From: Firmicutes bacterium UBA5286
Lineage (GTDB): Bacteria; Bacillota; Proteinivoracia; UBA4975
NCBI GenBank assembly: GCA_002408465.1
Contig: DHSM01000010.1
Location: forward strand, 7,799-32,784
Direction: 5' to 3'
DNA: 24,986 nucleotides
Of the stretch, positions 16,657 through 24,560 are shown one piece after another (position 1 is the first letter of the stretch; each line of letters starts with the position of its first letter). The notes under the pieces were generated by a model. The model was not told the DNA's origin, did not search any database, and saw only the letters and a list, made by a program, of their open reading frames with translations. Made by a program: the position numbers and the translations under genes.

Positions 16657-16684
16657 TTGTTTTTTTTCTCATAAATGCTATAAT
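16657..16684 (+). promoter_or_regulatory. Promoter of the riboswitch-ribU unit
   Basis: A consensus -10 box TATAAT (16679-16684) is preceded by TGC, making an extended -10 (TGnTATAAT). A weak -35 TTGTTT (16657-16662) stands 16 bases upstream. It predicts a transcript beginning about 20 bases before the FMN riboswitch. A TTGACA at 16689-16694 lies too close to the aptamer to serve. Confidence 0.7.
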
Positions 16685-16708
16685 AACCTTGACAACTGAA
16701 TACTGGTG

Positions 16709-16816
16709 TCTTCAGGGCAGGGTGAAATTCCCGACCGGCGGTAAAGTCCGCGAGCGTGTCAACGCAGATTTGGTGAGATTCCAAAACCGACAGTAAAGTC
16801 TGGATGAAAGAAGGCA
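16709..16816 (+). promoter_or_regulatory. FMN riboswitch (RFN element) aptamer
   Basis: The conserved RFN blocks appear in order: TTCAGGGCAGGGTGAAATTC, CCGACCGGCGGTAAAGTCCG, CGAGC, then TTGGTGAGATTCCAAAACCG, ACAGTAAAGTCTGGATG and AAAGAAGGC closing the outer stem. The element binds flavin mononucleotide. Placed before ribU it should turn off uptake when FMN is plentiful. Confidence 0.95.
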
Positions 16817-16834
16817 AGTTTTTCTTATAATATC

Positions 16835-16872
16835 CACCTGAAAGACACAGTCTTTCAGGTGTTACTATTTTT
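16835..16872 (+). terminator. Switch hairpin of the FMN riboswitch
   Basis: CACCTGAAAGAC (16835-16846) and GTCTTTCAGGTG (16850-16861) pair perfectly over 12 bp with an ACA loop, followed by TTACTATTTTT and then the ribU ribosome binding site. This is the expected position of an FMN-controlled terminator. The T run is interrupted, so some action through hiding the nearby binding site is also possible. I did not fold the anti-terminator. Confidence 0.8.
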
Positions 16873-16886
16873 AGGAGGGAAAAGTA

Positions 16887-17537
16887 ATGAACACTAATAC
16901 TAAAAAAATTGTTACTTTGGCAATGCTGAGCGCTATTGCCTATGTGGTCATGGCGGTTGGACGCATTCCAATTATACCAACTGTCGAATTTTTAAAGTAC
17001 GATCCTAAAGATATTATTATCGCTATTGGCGGCTTAGTATTTGGGCCATTATCTGCATTTCTCATGTCTGTAGTCGTTTCTTTTGTCGAGATGGTGACAG
17101 TCAGTGAGTCGGGCATCATTGGTTTGATCATGAATGTAATTTCTACCTGCGCTTTTGCCTGCACAGCCGCTTTCATCTATAAGCATAAACGCACACTGTC
17201 AGGGGCTGTTATTGGTCTGATCGCCGGCAGCCTTGCGATGACAGGAATCATGCTTCTCTGGAACTATATAATCACCCCAATTTATATGGGGGTGCCTAGA
17301 GAGACAGTAGCTAATATGCTAATGCCAATCTTCCTGCCTTTTAACCTTTTAAAAAGCGGACTGAACGCAGCCCTGACCATGTTGCTGTACAAGCCCTTAG
17401 TGAAGGTGTTTAGAAAGAGCAATCTGATTCCCGAGCCGGAGGCAAACGCCAAAAAGCCGATATTTAATCTTGGGGTCCTGTTGGTATCACTATTTGTCCT
17501 GGGCACTTGCCTGCTGATAATCCTGTTAAACCGCTAA
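16887..17537 (+). CDS. ribU: RibU, riboflavin-binding S component of an ECF transporter
   Basis: A 216-residue membrane protein with about six hydrophobic segments and the ECF S-component opening (KKIVTLAMLSAIAYVVM), followed by the RibU-type KYDPKDIIIAIGGLVFGP and the loop SFVEMVTVSESGIIGLIMNV. The length and the FMN riboswitch directly upstream make riboflavin the substrate. It would work with the shared EcfT/EcfA energising module encoded elsewhere. A last hydrophobic helix after a polar linker (PEPEANAKKP) is a C-terminal extension. AGGAGGG lies 7 bases before the ATG. It forms a single-gene unit with its own terminator. Confidence 0.93.
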   Translation: MNTNTKKIVTLAMLSAIAYVVMAVGRIPIIPTVEFLKYDPKDIIIAIGGLVFGPLSAFLMSVVVSFVEMVTVSESGIIGLIMNVISTCAFACTAAFIYKHKRTLSGAVIGLIAGSLAMTGIMLLWNYIITPIYMGVPRETVANMLMPIFLPFNLLKSGLNAALTMLLYKPLVKVFRKSNLIPEPEANAKKPIFNLGVLLVSLFVLGTCLLIILLNR

Positions 17538-17591
17538 ATCCCTGGTAGATTCAGGCTCAATCGCAGCCATCTCAAATGCATGTAACCTAAA

Positions 17592-17623
17592 GGACCCGCA
17601 GCAAAAGCTACGGGCCCTTTTTT
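17592..17623 (+). terminator. Terminator of ribU
   Basis: GGACCCGCAGC (17592-17602) and GCTACGGGCCC (17607-17617) pair with two mismatches around AAAA, followed by TTTTTT. It separates ribU from the converging YheC/YheD-like pseudogene. Confidence 0.75.
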
Positions 17624-18446
17624 CCCTGAAGCCAGCGACGGGCTTCTTCATATTTCTCCCGAGCTAATTTATCGTTGACTAATTTGCAGCGGGCGCATTG
17701 AGGCTGGTTATTCCCCTCCAAGAACCAGATCTTCCCCTTTTTATCCAGGGCCATATCCAGGCCGATAATCTTCATGGGGAAAGCGGACCCCAATACGCTG
17801 GCAATTTGGTGGGAGAGATCCACCAGCTCCCGTATAGTTACCAGGGGATTTCGCCGCTGATCGTATTTCTGCAGTATATCCTGCAAAGGGTAATCCTTCG
17901 CCCCCCTGGCCACATTGGTGACAACTGCATCTTCCTTTTGAGCCACCTTAGCGGAAGTCAGGGTGAGCCGCCACACCTTATTTGGCTTTTGCAGCACCAT
18001 GCGAATGTCAAAGGGGCAATTCCTGTAAGTGGCCAAATCAATTCCCTGCTGCAGGAAGTATTTTTCCTCGGCCAGCAGCGGCATGATTTCAGAAACAACG
18101 TCTGTCCCCGAAACTTGTCAGTGGGAGTTGCCAGAGGAGATTTCATACCTTTCTTTATAGAGTTTTTTGGTCCGTATGATGCCAAGGCCCAATTGCCCCT
18201 TATCTGGTTTCAGGTAAACAACGGGAAATTCACTGAGCATTATCCGGAGGTTCTCGGCATTGAATTCCATCGTTTCCGGGATATGCGGAGCGATAATAGG
18301 ATCAACCAAAGACCGAGAGCTCCGCCGGCAGCCGGATCTCGTCGAAGCAATATCCGGTTATTCAGGGCCTCCCGGACGTAATTCGGGAAAGAGTGATATG
18401 GGTCATCCATGTTGATTTGGCGGACTTTCTCGCTTTCTTTGAACAT
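17608..18446 (-). pseudogene. YheC/YheD-like ATP-grasp gene, copy 1, broken
   Basis: The reading starts at ATG 18444-18446 with GGAGGG 7 bases upstream (MFKESEKVRQINMDDPYHSF), shifts frame near 18310-18340, continues as HIPETMEFNAENLRIML and VVYLKPDKGQLGLGII (the ATP-grasp nucleotide region), meets an in-frame TGA at 18118-18120, then runs on to DIRMVLQKP, KIIGLDMALDKKGKIWFLEGN (metal/ATP site) and a Cys pair QCARCKL near the end. Members of this family are linked to spore coats in Bacillus, and related enzymes ligate carboxylates to amines. One frameshift and one stop make it non-functional as read. The last 430 bp closely match copy 2 at 22655-23084. Confidence 0.8.
17630..18060 (-). repeat. 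Long direct repeat, copy 1
   Basis: By eye this stretch aligns with 22655-23084 with about 23 substitutions and one single-base gap (about 94 percent identity), in the same orientation. Similarity drops abruptly at 18060 although the two genes are still homologous beyond it at protein level. Confidence 0.85.
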
Positions 18447-18652
18447 GCTATATCCCTCCAGTATTGACATTAATTAGAAGTTGGCCAAAGTTAATTATAC
18501 CAGAGAGAAGCAAACAAATTTACTATATAACCTTTTGGGGGTCAATCATTATTTAAATGCTGTAACTGCCATACAATTTAAAAGCATTTATTTAGAATTT
18601 AGTATTCAGTGAGTATAGACTAACTTGGTTTTATACTAATTTTTATAGGCTA

Positions 18653-18681
18653 TTCGCAGTTATGATAATGTGTGTTATAAT
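18653..18681 (+). promoter_or_regulatory. Promoter of the secreted-protein/ABC operon
   Basis: TATAAT (18676-18681) preceded by TGT (extended -10) lies 17 bases after TTCGCA (18653-18658, 4 of 6 to the -35 consensus). It predicts a start near 18688, about 50 bases before the first gene. The surrounding 200 bases are markedly AT-rich. Confidence 0.6.
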
Positions 18682-18701
18682 AACATAAAGTGGGGATGGC
18701 T

Positions 18702-18717
18702 AGAATTCCAGAATTCC
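18702..18717 (+). repeat. Tandem 8-base repeat in the leader
   Basis: AGAATTCC is repeated back to back (18702-18709 and 18710-18717) between the predicted transcription start and the GGAGG binding site. It could be a regulator site or chance. Confidence 0.4.
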
Positions 18718-18736
18718 ATATGATTGGAGGGAACAA

Positions 18737-19138
18737 ATGAAAAAATACTATGGAACTATACTTTGGATGCTAGTTATAACATTGTTAGTCATTTCAACCG
18801 CAAGTGCGCTAAAATACTATACCAGCACCACTTATGTAGAACACATAACAAAGCTATTCTATTATGTAGGTAATGTTTCCGTTAGAGGGTTAGACTTAAT
18901 AAAAGAAGACGGTTATTGGCATTGGCCACAAAGCAGTGAGATTACTTATAAGATTCCCAACCACCCAGACATTTTTGCACAAGTAGTTGCAGGCGGTCCG
19001 GGTGATAATGTAGTCAGACGGGATTCTATTAGCGTTCCTAGAAGGGATAATACTAGAGTGTATTGGAACATCAATCTCATAAGAATATATACCAAGCCGG
19101 GAGATGAACCATGGGGAGAAAAGCCAGGTCTTGAATAA
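18737..19138 (+). CDS. Secreted cysteine-free protein of unknown family
   Basis: A 133-residue protein with a clear Sec signal peptide: MKKYY, a hydrophobic core (TILWMLVITLLVI), and a likely cut after TASA at residue 24. The mature part, about 109 residues, has no cysteine, is rich in Tyr, Trp, Ile, Asp and Arg, and includes GYWHWPQSSEITYKIPNHPD and AGGPGDNVVRRDS. I do not recognise a family; it lacks the pattern of lactococcin 972 that I know. GGAGG lies 8 bases before the ATG. It is first in an operon with two half-permeases and an ABC ATPase, the usual layout when a secreted peptide travels with its exporter or immunity pump. A bacteriocin or signalling protein is a hypothesis only. Confidence 0.75.
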   Translation: MKKYYGTILWMLVITLLVISTASALKYYTSTTYVEHITKLFYYVGNVSVRGLDLIKEDGYWHWPQSSEITYKIPNHPDIFAQVVAGGPGDNVVRRDSISVPRRDNTRVYWNINLIRIYTKPGDEPWGEKPGLE

Positions 19139-19194
19139 AGCATAAGAGATATTGGAACGCCATTCCCACACTTCCTTAGTGCTGAGGTGAGAGC

Positions 19195-20193
19195 ATGAAA
19201 TTGAAAAAAAAGTTGTTAATAAGTATTATCAGCGTGTTTGTTGCGGTAAGCGCCATAATGATGTTGAGCTATGTTCAGGCTCAGGCTATTTATCAAGAAG
19301 CCTATCCCTTTGGCATGGGTCAGAATCATATAGTTATGAAAAGTGATTCGAAAAAGCAGGTTTGTTTCTCTGATGTCATTAATATTGATGAAGATATTGA
19401 TGTCTTAATAATTAGCAGGGATGATGAAAACAGTGAAACCATAGGTGTCTATGACCCAAGCATGGTTATGGCTTTTTGGAACACTGCGTCCGGATTAGGG
19501 ATAACACGTTACTTTTCCTATGATGACTATATCAATAAGACAAAATCAGGAATATTGATTACTGATAATTCTACTGTTGATAAGATAGCCTACATAAGTG
19601 AAAATATCGATGACCTTATGTATTGTGTGGATACCCAAAGTAGTTTCAATTATTACGGAGACACAAAAGAAGTCGTCAATCTGGCTTCACTAAGTACCTT
19701 AGGCAATAATATTTATCTGGACTATGGTAATGAAAAGGTAGCAAATAACATTGTAAAGAGATTGACGAACTTAGGATACCGAAAACTTTCTCTGGAATAC
19801 GTTGGCCTTTTGGAGTCAATATTTAGCTTCAACCATGACATCTACGAAGCTATAATGATTGCTGGTCTTGTGATTTATTTATTATTCGGTGTTGTTGCTT
19901 TCTGGCACCTCTATAATAACCGCAAGGAAATTAGGATTCATCTCCTTCATGGTGGAACTCTGAAAAGCTTAGCAATAAATTTATGGCAATTTGTCATTTT
20001 GAATCTGATTGGTATGATTCCAGTCACGATATTCAGTCTTTTTCAACGGAAAATGGGAAACATGTTCACATCAAATGTCTCATTAATGATGTTCCTTGGC
20101 GTTCATGTTTTGATAACTTCCATATTGTACATGTTAGCATTCAGCCTAGTCTATGTTATGAGTCAGAAGCGAGATGATATCTATGTACGCTAA
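19195..20193 (+). CDS. ABC half-permease, MacB/FtsX-like topology (first)
   Basis: The 332-residue protein has one N-terminal membrane helix (LLISIISVFVAVSAIMMLSY), an external domain of about 190 residues, then three C-terminal helices (about 222-242, 260-280 and 295-320). This is the fold of MacB/FtsX-type subunits, which move substrates or signals across the envelope without carrying them through the membrane. The cytoplasmic loop HLLHGGTLKSLAINLW before the second helix is the kind of segment that contacts the ATPase. GAGGTGAGAG precedes the start by a few bases. It overlaps the next gene by 20 bp. Bacteriocin-associated membrane proteins share this architecture, but sequence alone does not settle the role. 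Confidence 0.8.
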   Translation: MKLKKKLLISIISVFVAVSAIMMLSYVQAQAIYQEAYPFGMGQNHIVMKSDSKKQVCFSDVINIDEDIDVLIISRDDENSETIGVYDPSMVMAFWNTASGLGITRYFSYDDYINKTKSGILITDNSTVDKIAYISENIDDLMYCVDTQSSFNYYGDTKEVVNLASLSTLGNNIYLDYGNEKVANNIVKRLTNLGYRKLSLEYVGLLESIFSFNHDIYEAIMIAGLVIYLLFGVVAFWHLYNNRKEIRIHLLHGGTLKSLAINLWQFVILNLIGMIPVTIFSLFQRKMGNMFTSNVSLMMFLGVHVLITSILYMLAFSLVYVMSQKRDDIYVR

Positions 20194-21247
20194 TCTAAAG
20201 CTTGGATTCCGAGATATATGGAAACACAAATTCTCTTTTTTAGCTTGCATTGCCTTTCTTTTGATATTCAATATGATAGTAATAATGTCCACGATGACAA
20301 TTTACATTGACCAAATATCTAAAAGTTTGATAGAGTCAAAGCAGGTTGAAACCTTCGACCTAATATACACCCAATATGAAGACTTCTCATATAAAAGAGA
20401 AGATATTTTAAACCTTGCACGCATAAATTCACAGGATGCCTTTACATACTGGTTTTCCAGTTCACTGTCTAATTATTACGCACGCCCTATCTATTTAATT
20501 TTCGGGGATGGTTCGCTTATACATCCTGGGATAATAAATCAGGAGGAAATTGCAGTTTATGCATTTGACACAAGTAATATCAGTCATATTGACATATTGG
20601 ATGTTAATTATTCAATTCAGCAAATCCCTTACTCTGAAAGAGTACTTTATGATTGGACCGATGACTTTCAAAATAGCAATAACATCTTTGTAGTTTATCA
20701 GGGAAATGCAATGATCGAAACAATAGACAATATGGCTGAACGCAATCCCGATATCTTTTATTATCTGGTTGGTTCAACATGGATCCGGGCCGATGACGGC
20801 GATCGTATAGATGAATACAAGGATTATGTGATGAAACAAGTGGATGGCTTATCACTAAGGGGAGATTTTTATAGGGTGGAAACATTCGAGCCGGATAGAT
20901 TTTTAACTTCATACCTTTTGCCACTTGTTGTTTTCCTGGCGTTGACAGGAGTCCTATCATTTTTGCTAATATTTCAAGGCATGCTGCAAGGAATGAAACG
21001 GGACCTGACAATTCATATTCAAAGTGGCGCCAAGTTCAGGGACGTTTTACTACGGTTTTATGTATTTTTCGGTTCTATAATTGTCTTATCTTTTGTGCTT
21101 CTATATTGTCTCGGATTCATTGCGTTTTTTACAAAACCGGGAGTCTACACCTCTTACTGCATAATTGCAATAAGTATTTCGGTGTATATAGCGAGAGCAT
21201 TAAAAAGAACAAATCTCTTTGATAATCTGAGAGGAGATATATTATGA
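20174..21247 (+). CDS. ABC half-permease, MacB/FtsX-like topology (second)
   Basis: The 357-residue protein repeats the layout of its neighbour: an N-terminal helix at about 19-40 (FSFLACIAFLLIFNMIVIMS), an external domain of about 200 residues, then three C-terminal helices beginning near 250. The loop IHIQSGAKFRDVLLRFYVFF corresponds to the HGGTLKSL loop of the first permease. Together the two would form a heterodimer with two different external domains. The start overlaps the preceding gene and the stop overlaps the ATPase gene as ATGA, so all three are translated together. The external domains share little obvious sequence. Confidence 0.8.
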   Translation: MISMYANLKLGFRDIWKHKFSFLACIAFLLIFNMIVIMSTMTIYIDQISKSLIESKQVETFDLIYTQYEDFSYKREDILNLARINSQDAFTYWFSSSLSNYYARPIYLIFGDGSLIHPGIINQEEIAVYAFDTSNISHIDILDVNYSIQQIPYSERVLYDWTDDFQNSNNIFVVYQGNAMIETIDNMAERNPDIFYYLVGSTWIRADDGDRIDEYKDYVMKQVDGLSLRGDFYRVETFEPDRFLTSYLLPLVVFLALTGVLSFLLIFQGMLQGMKRDLTIHIQSGAKFRDVLLRFYVFFGSIIVLSFVLLYCLGFIAFFTKPGVYTSYCIIAISISVYIARALKRTNLFDNLRGDIL

Positions 21248-21915
21248 AACTCGTAGTAAAAAACCTCAATAGAATCTATGAGAAAGACGGCTATAAGACA
21301 CATGCTTTAACGAATGTAAGCATTAATATTCAAGATGGCGATCAAGTAATGATAACCGGGGAATCGGGTTCCGGAAAATCTACCCTGTTAAACATTATTG
21401 GTCTATTAGACCGTGGATATGAAGGAGAATATTTAATCGCAGGTAGAAATGCCAAGGATTATTCACATAAAGAACAGGCACGAATGAGAAACAATATGTT
21501 CGGTTATATATTTCAGGAATATGCTTTGCTTGAATCCGAGACCGTTTTTGACAATGTGAAAGTTCCGCTACTTTATTCTAATGTGGAAAAACAGAAGTAT
21601 CGGGAACATATTGTCGAGTCCCTTACCCAGGTAGGTTTGGATAACCTCATGGGTAAAAAAGTTAAATATTTATCCGGAGGGGAGAGGCAACGTGTGGCGA
21701 TTGCCCGGGCACTTGTCAATAAGCCGAGAGTAATTTTGGCGGATGAGCCCACTGGGTCACTAGATCGCAAAAATCGTGAATTAGTCTTAGATATTATATA
21801 CAGCTACCTTGACAACACAAAGATGCTGATTTTTGTAACTCATGATTTGGAGAATAATCGGAAAGGAACACAAAGGTTATTCCAAATAAATCGAGGACAA
21901 TTAGAAGAAATGTAA
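21244..21915 (+). CDS. ABC transporter ATPase, MacB/LolD type
   Basis: A 223-residue ATPase with every ABC motif: Walker A GESGSGKST (near 39-47), Q-loop FQEYAL (near 90), signature LSGGERQRVAIARAL (near 143), Walker B VILADEPTGSLD, and switch His in VTHD. The short length and the DEPTGSLD form place it with the MacB/LolD/bacteriocin-export group. It energises the two half-permeases encoded directly upstream, overlapping the second by ATGA. GAGGAGAT precedes the start. It closes the operon. Confidence 0.93.
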   Translation: MKLVVKNLNRIYEKDGYKTHALTNVSINIQDGDQVMITGESGSGKSTLLNIIGLLDRGYEGEYLIAGRNAKDYSHKEQARMRNNMFGYIFQEYALLESETVFDNVKVPLLYSNVEKQKYREHIVESLTQVGLDNLMGKKVKYLSGGERQRVAIARALVNKPRVILADEPTGSLDRKNRELVLDIIYSYLDNTKMLIFVTHDLENNRKGTQRLFQINRGQLEEM

Positions 21916-21917
21916 AG

Positions 21918-21938
21918 AACGCCGTCAAGGCGTTTTTT
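21918..21938 (+). terminator. Terminator of the ABC operon
   Basis: AACGCC (21918-21923) and GGCGTT (21929-21934) form a 6-bp stem with a 5-base loop and run into TTTTTT, three bases after the ATPase stop codon. Confidence 0.85.
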
Positions 21939-22100
21939 CATTGATTGGAGTGGGGAAGTGATATAGCATTACAGGCGATATCTTGGGAATGGCAGGCTGT
22001 GCAGGTTTTTCTCTTCCCACGAAAAGTAGGCCACCCAACTGCTCCTAGCAGGTAAAAAACGGCCCGCTCCATAATACCTCTCTGAAAGGTGGCAGCCTAA
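21939..22100. other. Unassigned stretch before the TPR-like frame
   Basis: No gene is supported. There are several short complementary segments, for example TGGGAA with TTCCCA and CTGCT with AGCAG, but they do not form a structured RNA I recognise. It may be decayed coding sequence belonging to the next entry. Confidence 0.35.
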
Positions 22101-22115
22101 ACCAGAAAGGGAGGA

Positions 22116-22565
22116 GTGAACCCTTCCTTTTTTGATGATGCGGGCATCCTCCAAGAGTTTGAGTCCTTTATTCCACAGCTGCCGACAGGGTATCTGCATT
22201 GCAAACTGGTGCATGCCCGTTACCTGGAGGCGGTGGACCGAGAGGATGAGGCCGCTGCCTTACTGGAATCCTGTCTGGCTGCCTATCCTGAGGATCTCCA
22301 ATCCCTAAATGAGGTTGCCCTGCACTATGAGATTCACAACCATCTACATAAGGCCGAGAAAAAATGGGCCCTTTCCCTGAAATATGATATGACGGATAAG
22401 GCCCTGGTCGGCCTGCTGCGAACCTTATATAATCAGGACATGGTATTTCTCCTGTCATTACTGACCCTGCCAGCGTTGCAGGACTTAATTAAAGCCAAGG
22501 CCTATGTTGAGGCCAGTGTATTTGCTTTACAGAAATTTTGTTGGCAATTGCCTCATTCACTTTGA
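22116..22565 (+). CDS. TPR-like helical protein, possibly a remnant
   Basis: From a GTG at 22116, with AAGGGAGGA directly upstream, the frame encodes 149 residues. The middle has two helical-hairpin repeats of TPR character (ARYLEAVDREDEAAALLES followed by CLAAYPEDLQSLNEVALHYE, then HKAEKKWALSLKYD). The rest is helical without a known motif. The binding site is very close to the GTG (about 1 base), so the true start may be lost or lie elsewhere; a stop at 22098-22100 limits extension in this frame. Such repeats often form the tail of glycosyltransferases, and decayed sugar genes lie just to the right. It could be an intact small TPR protein or a 3' fragment. Confidence 0.45.
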   Translation: MNPSFFDDAGILQEFESFIPQLPTGYLHCKLVHARYLEAVDREDEAAALLESCLAAYPEDLQSLNEVALHYEIHNHLHKAEKKWALSLKYDMTDKALVGLLRTLYNQDMVFLLSLLTLPALQDLIKAKAYVEASVFALQKFCWQLPHSL

Positions 22566-22614
22566 TAACCCTCGCTTCGAAGACTAGGAACTTTAAATAC
22601 CTGAACCACCTATA

Positions 22615-23381
22615 CTAGAAGTCTGGCCCCTTCACCAGGTCACTCGGGACTAAAAGCCAGCGGCGGGCTTCTTCATATTTTTCCTGAGATAATTTATCGT
22701 TGACTAATTTACAGCGGGCGCATTGAGGCTGGTTATTCCCCTCCAGGAACCAGATCTTCCCCTTTTTATCCAGGGCCATATCCAGGCCGATAATCTTCAG
22801 GGGAAAGGCGGACCCTAATACGCTGGCAATTTGTGGGCAAGATCTACCAGCTCCCGTAAAGTTACCAACGGATTTTGCCGCTGATCGTATTTCTGCAGTA
22901 TATCCTGCAAAGGGTAATCCTTCGCCCCCCTGGCCACATTGGTGACAACTGCATTTTCCTTTTGGGCCACCTTAGCGGAAGTCAGGGTGAGCCGCCACAC
23001 CTGATTTGGCTTTTGCAGCACCATGCGAATATCAAAGGGGCAATTCCTGTAAGTGGCCAAGTCAATTCCTTGCTGCAGGAAGTATGCGGTATCCCCCAGC
23101 AGGGCTCTAAGTTCCGAAACCAATTGTGTGGCCCTTACATGTTGCTGGTAGTTGTCGGAGATAATTTCATACCTGGCATCAGAGAGCTTTTTCACCCTGA
23201 TGATGCCAAGACCCATGTGCTCCTTGACAGGTTTGACATACACAACAGAATGCTTCCTTAGCATTTTCCAGAGGTTTTCCGGCTCATATTCCATGGTCTC
23301 AGGGACATGGCGGGCGATGAATGGGTCAGTGAGCAAGGCATTGATTTTATCTAGCTTGTTCTTGCTCTTTTTTCTTTTCAT
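22615..23381 (-). pseudogene. YheC/YheD-like ATP-grasp gene, copy 2, frameshifted
   Basis: The frame begins at ATG 23379-23381 (MKRKKSKNKLDKINALLTD), continues through ARHVPETMEYEPENLWKML and VVYVKPVKEHMGLGIIRVK, and enters the shared 3' half at YFLQQGIDLATYRN. One base is missing near 22828, relative to copy 1 (TTGTGGG against TTGGTGGG), which shifts the frame and ends the first reading after AHKLPAY. The other frame restores KIIGLDMALDKKGKIWFLEGN and the QCARC pair, ending near 22615. Without that single-base loss the gene would be intact, about 255 residues, so this one is only recently broken or could be a sequencing error. It begins 6 bases from the end of a transferase fragment. Confidence 0.8.
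22655..23084 (-). repeat. Long direct repeat, copy 2
   Basis: This stretch matches 17630-18060 in the same orientation, about 5.0 kb away. The match stops sharply after the codons for YFLQQ. Confidence 0.85.
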
Positions 23382-23386
23382 GGCCT

Positions 23387-23786
23387 CTACTCCCGAAGTC
23401 GCCGATAATTTCTGAGTTGCAGCGGTTCCCTATCTCTTAGCATCCTTGGGATGGAGCCAGCATCGACTGCCTTAATCTGCCGGATTACTTTCTCGATAGC
23501 CCTTAGGTAAGCTGTGTATATTTTCTCGGCGTGGGCCGGCAGGGTCTTTCTGTTACATAACTCAGCTTCCCCTTCGCTTATGAGCTCAAACCCGCTGAAA
23601 TGATAGCAGACCAAAGGATGGCCCTCGAAATACCAATTGCCTTTTTTCTCCTGAACAACGTGGCCTTTGCGGATGTTCCAGGAACCGGTATTAATCCCCT
23701 TATTCTCCGTGACCGCAATACTGTTAGTGATGCCGGGCCAGCGGTCCAAGTATTTTTGGTCTGCCCAGCGCCCCTTGTCCGTCCCA
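23387..23786 (-). pseudogene. Glycosyltransferase C-terminal fragment
   Basis: The recognisable part starts near 23770 with ADQKYLDRWPGI, then NTGSWNIRKGHVV and GHPLVCYHFSGFELIS. This DQKYLD...WN...HFSGF order is seen in the last third of glycosyltransferases that use nucleotide sugars, where it lines the acceptor side. The catalytic N-terminal two thirds are missing: upstream sequence in the same frame is non-homologous, and the DNA instead belongs to rfbF in another frame. A deletion therefore seems to have joined the two genes. It ends 6 bases before copy 2 of the YheC/YheD-like gene, suggesting they were once co-transcribed in a surface-polysaccharide cluster. Confidence 0.6.
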
Positions 23787-24387
23787 TATACACTGGTCCC
23801 CCCGGATATACTCAAATACTTTTTTATTGAGGACGAAAAATCCCCCATTGACCCATCCCTCTAACAAGGGCTTTTCTTTGAAACTGGTGACAACGCCCTG
23901 TTCCTCTTCCATAATTCCATAGCCCGTAGGGCGTTTAATCCCGGTAACAGTAGCGATTTTCCCCATTTTCTCATGGAATTCTAGGAGCTTATCCAGGGGT
24001 ATATCTGCAAGGCCGTCACAGTATGTCATCAGGAAGACATCTTCATCAATATATTTTTCAATCCCACTTAATCCTGCCGCCGGTCTGGGTATTTAGGCCG
24101 GTATCTGCGAAGGTAATATTCCACCCTTCCGGCTGGTGAAAGTACTGGATTCCCTGGGCTGTCAGCTGAAAATCATGGTTTTCCCAATTGAGTTTAAAAA
24201 AACTCTTTGATTGCCTCCCCCTTGTAGCCTAAACAGACAATGAAGTCATTGATGGCAAATGCCTTGAATATCTCATAATCTGCCACAAAAGGGGCATGCC
24301 CCCTACTTCCACCAAGGGCTTAGGGGTTAGATCAGCTGCATCCCTCATTCGCATTCCCTTCCCGCCACAGAGGATAACGGCCTGCAT
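23778..24387 (-). pseudogene. rfbF: Glucose-1-phosphate cytidylyltransferase, decayed and truncated
   Basis: The gene starts at ATG 24385-24387 with MQAVILCGGKGMRMRD and LTPKPLVEVGGMPLLWQIM, the nucleotidyltransferase signature. It then needs several frame changes (near 24290, 24200 and 24080) to read YEIFKAFAINDFIVCLGYKG, FFKLNWENHDF and TYCDGLADIPLDKLLEFH. The remainder, KIATVTGIKRPTGYGI, FKEKPLLEGWVNGGFFVLN and VFEYI, is the RfbF core; the usual C-terminal part after GD..IW is replaced by the transferase fragment. RfbF makes CDP-glucose from CTP and glucose-1-phosphate for dideoxysugar synthesis. With this many lesions it is certainly dead. Confidence 0.78.
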
Positions 24388-24530
24388 GCGGAGAATCCCC
24401 CCTTGCCTGAAAATTAGTCAATTTAGTGTATGAGTATAATCCCATTTTGGGAATGGACTATTGCCATGAAGATAAGGATAACTCCCCCTGCCGCAATGCT
24501 TTTCTGGTGGGCAAGACTGTGGTCCCAGGA

Positions 24531-24559
24531 AAAAAAATAAAGCGCCTGTTTCCGGCGCT
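24531..24559 (-). terminator. Terminator of nagA
   Basis: On the minus strand AGCGCC and GGCGCT (24554-24559 and 24541-24546) form a 6-bp stem with a 7-base loop, followed by TTATTTTTTT, directly after the nagA stop codon. Confidence 0.88.
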
Positions 24560-24560
24560 G

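Noticed and set aside
18118..18120. TGA as a selenocysteine codon
   Set aside because: The position is in a linker with no catalytic Cys in the paralogue, and the same gene has a separate frameshift.
17698..18381. Rightward open frame of 227 codons
   Set aside because: Antisense to the YheC/YheD-like pseudogene. The same shadow appears opposite copy 2, as expected for antisense of a conserved gene.
21950..22100. Possible structured RNA (several short complementary segments)
   Set aside because: The stems are short and do not match 6S RNA, SRP RNA, RNase P or any riboswitch I know; random pairing or decayed coding sequence is as likely.
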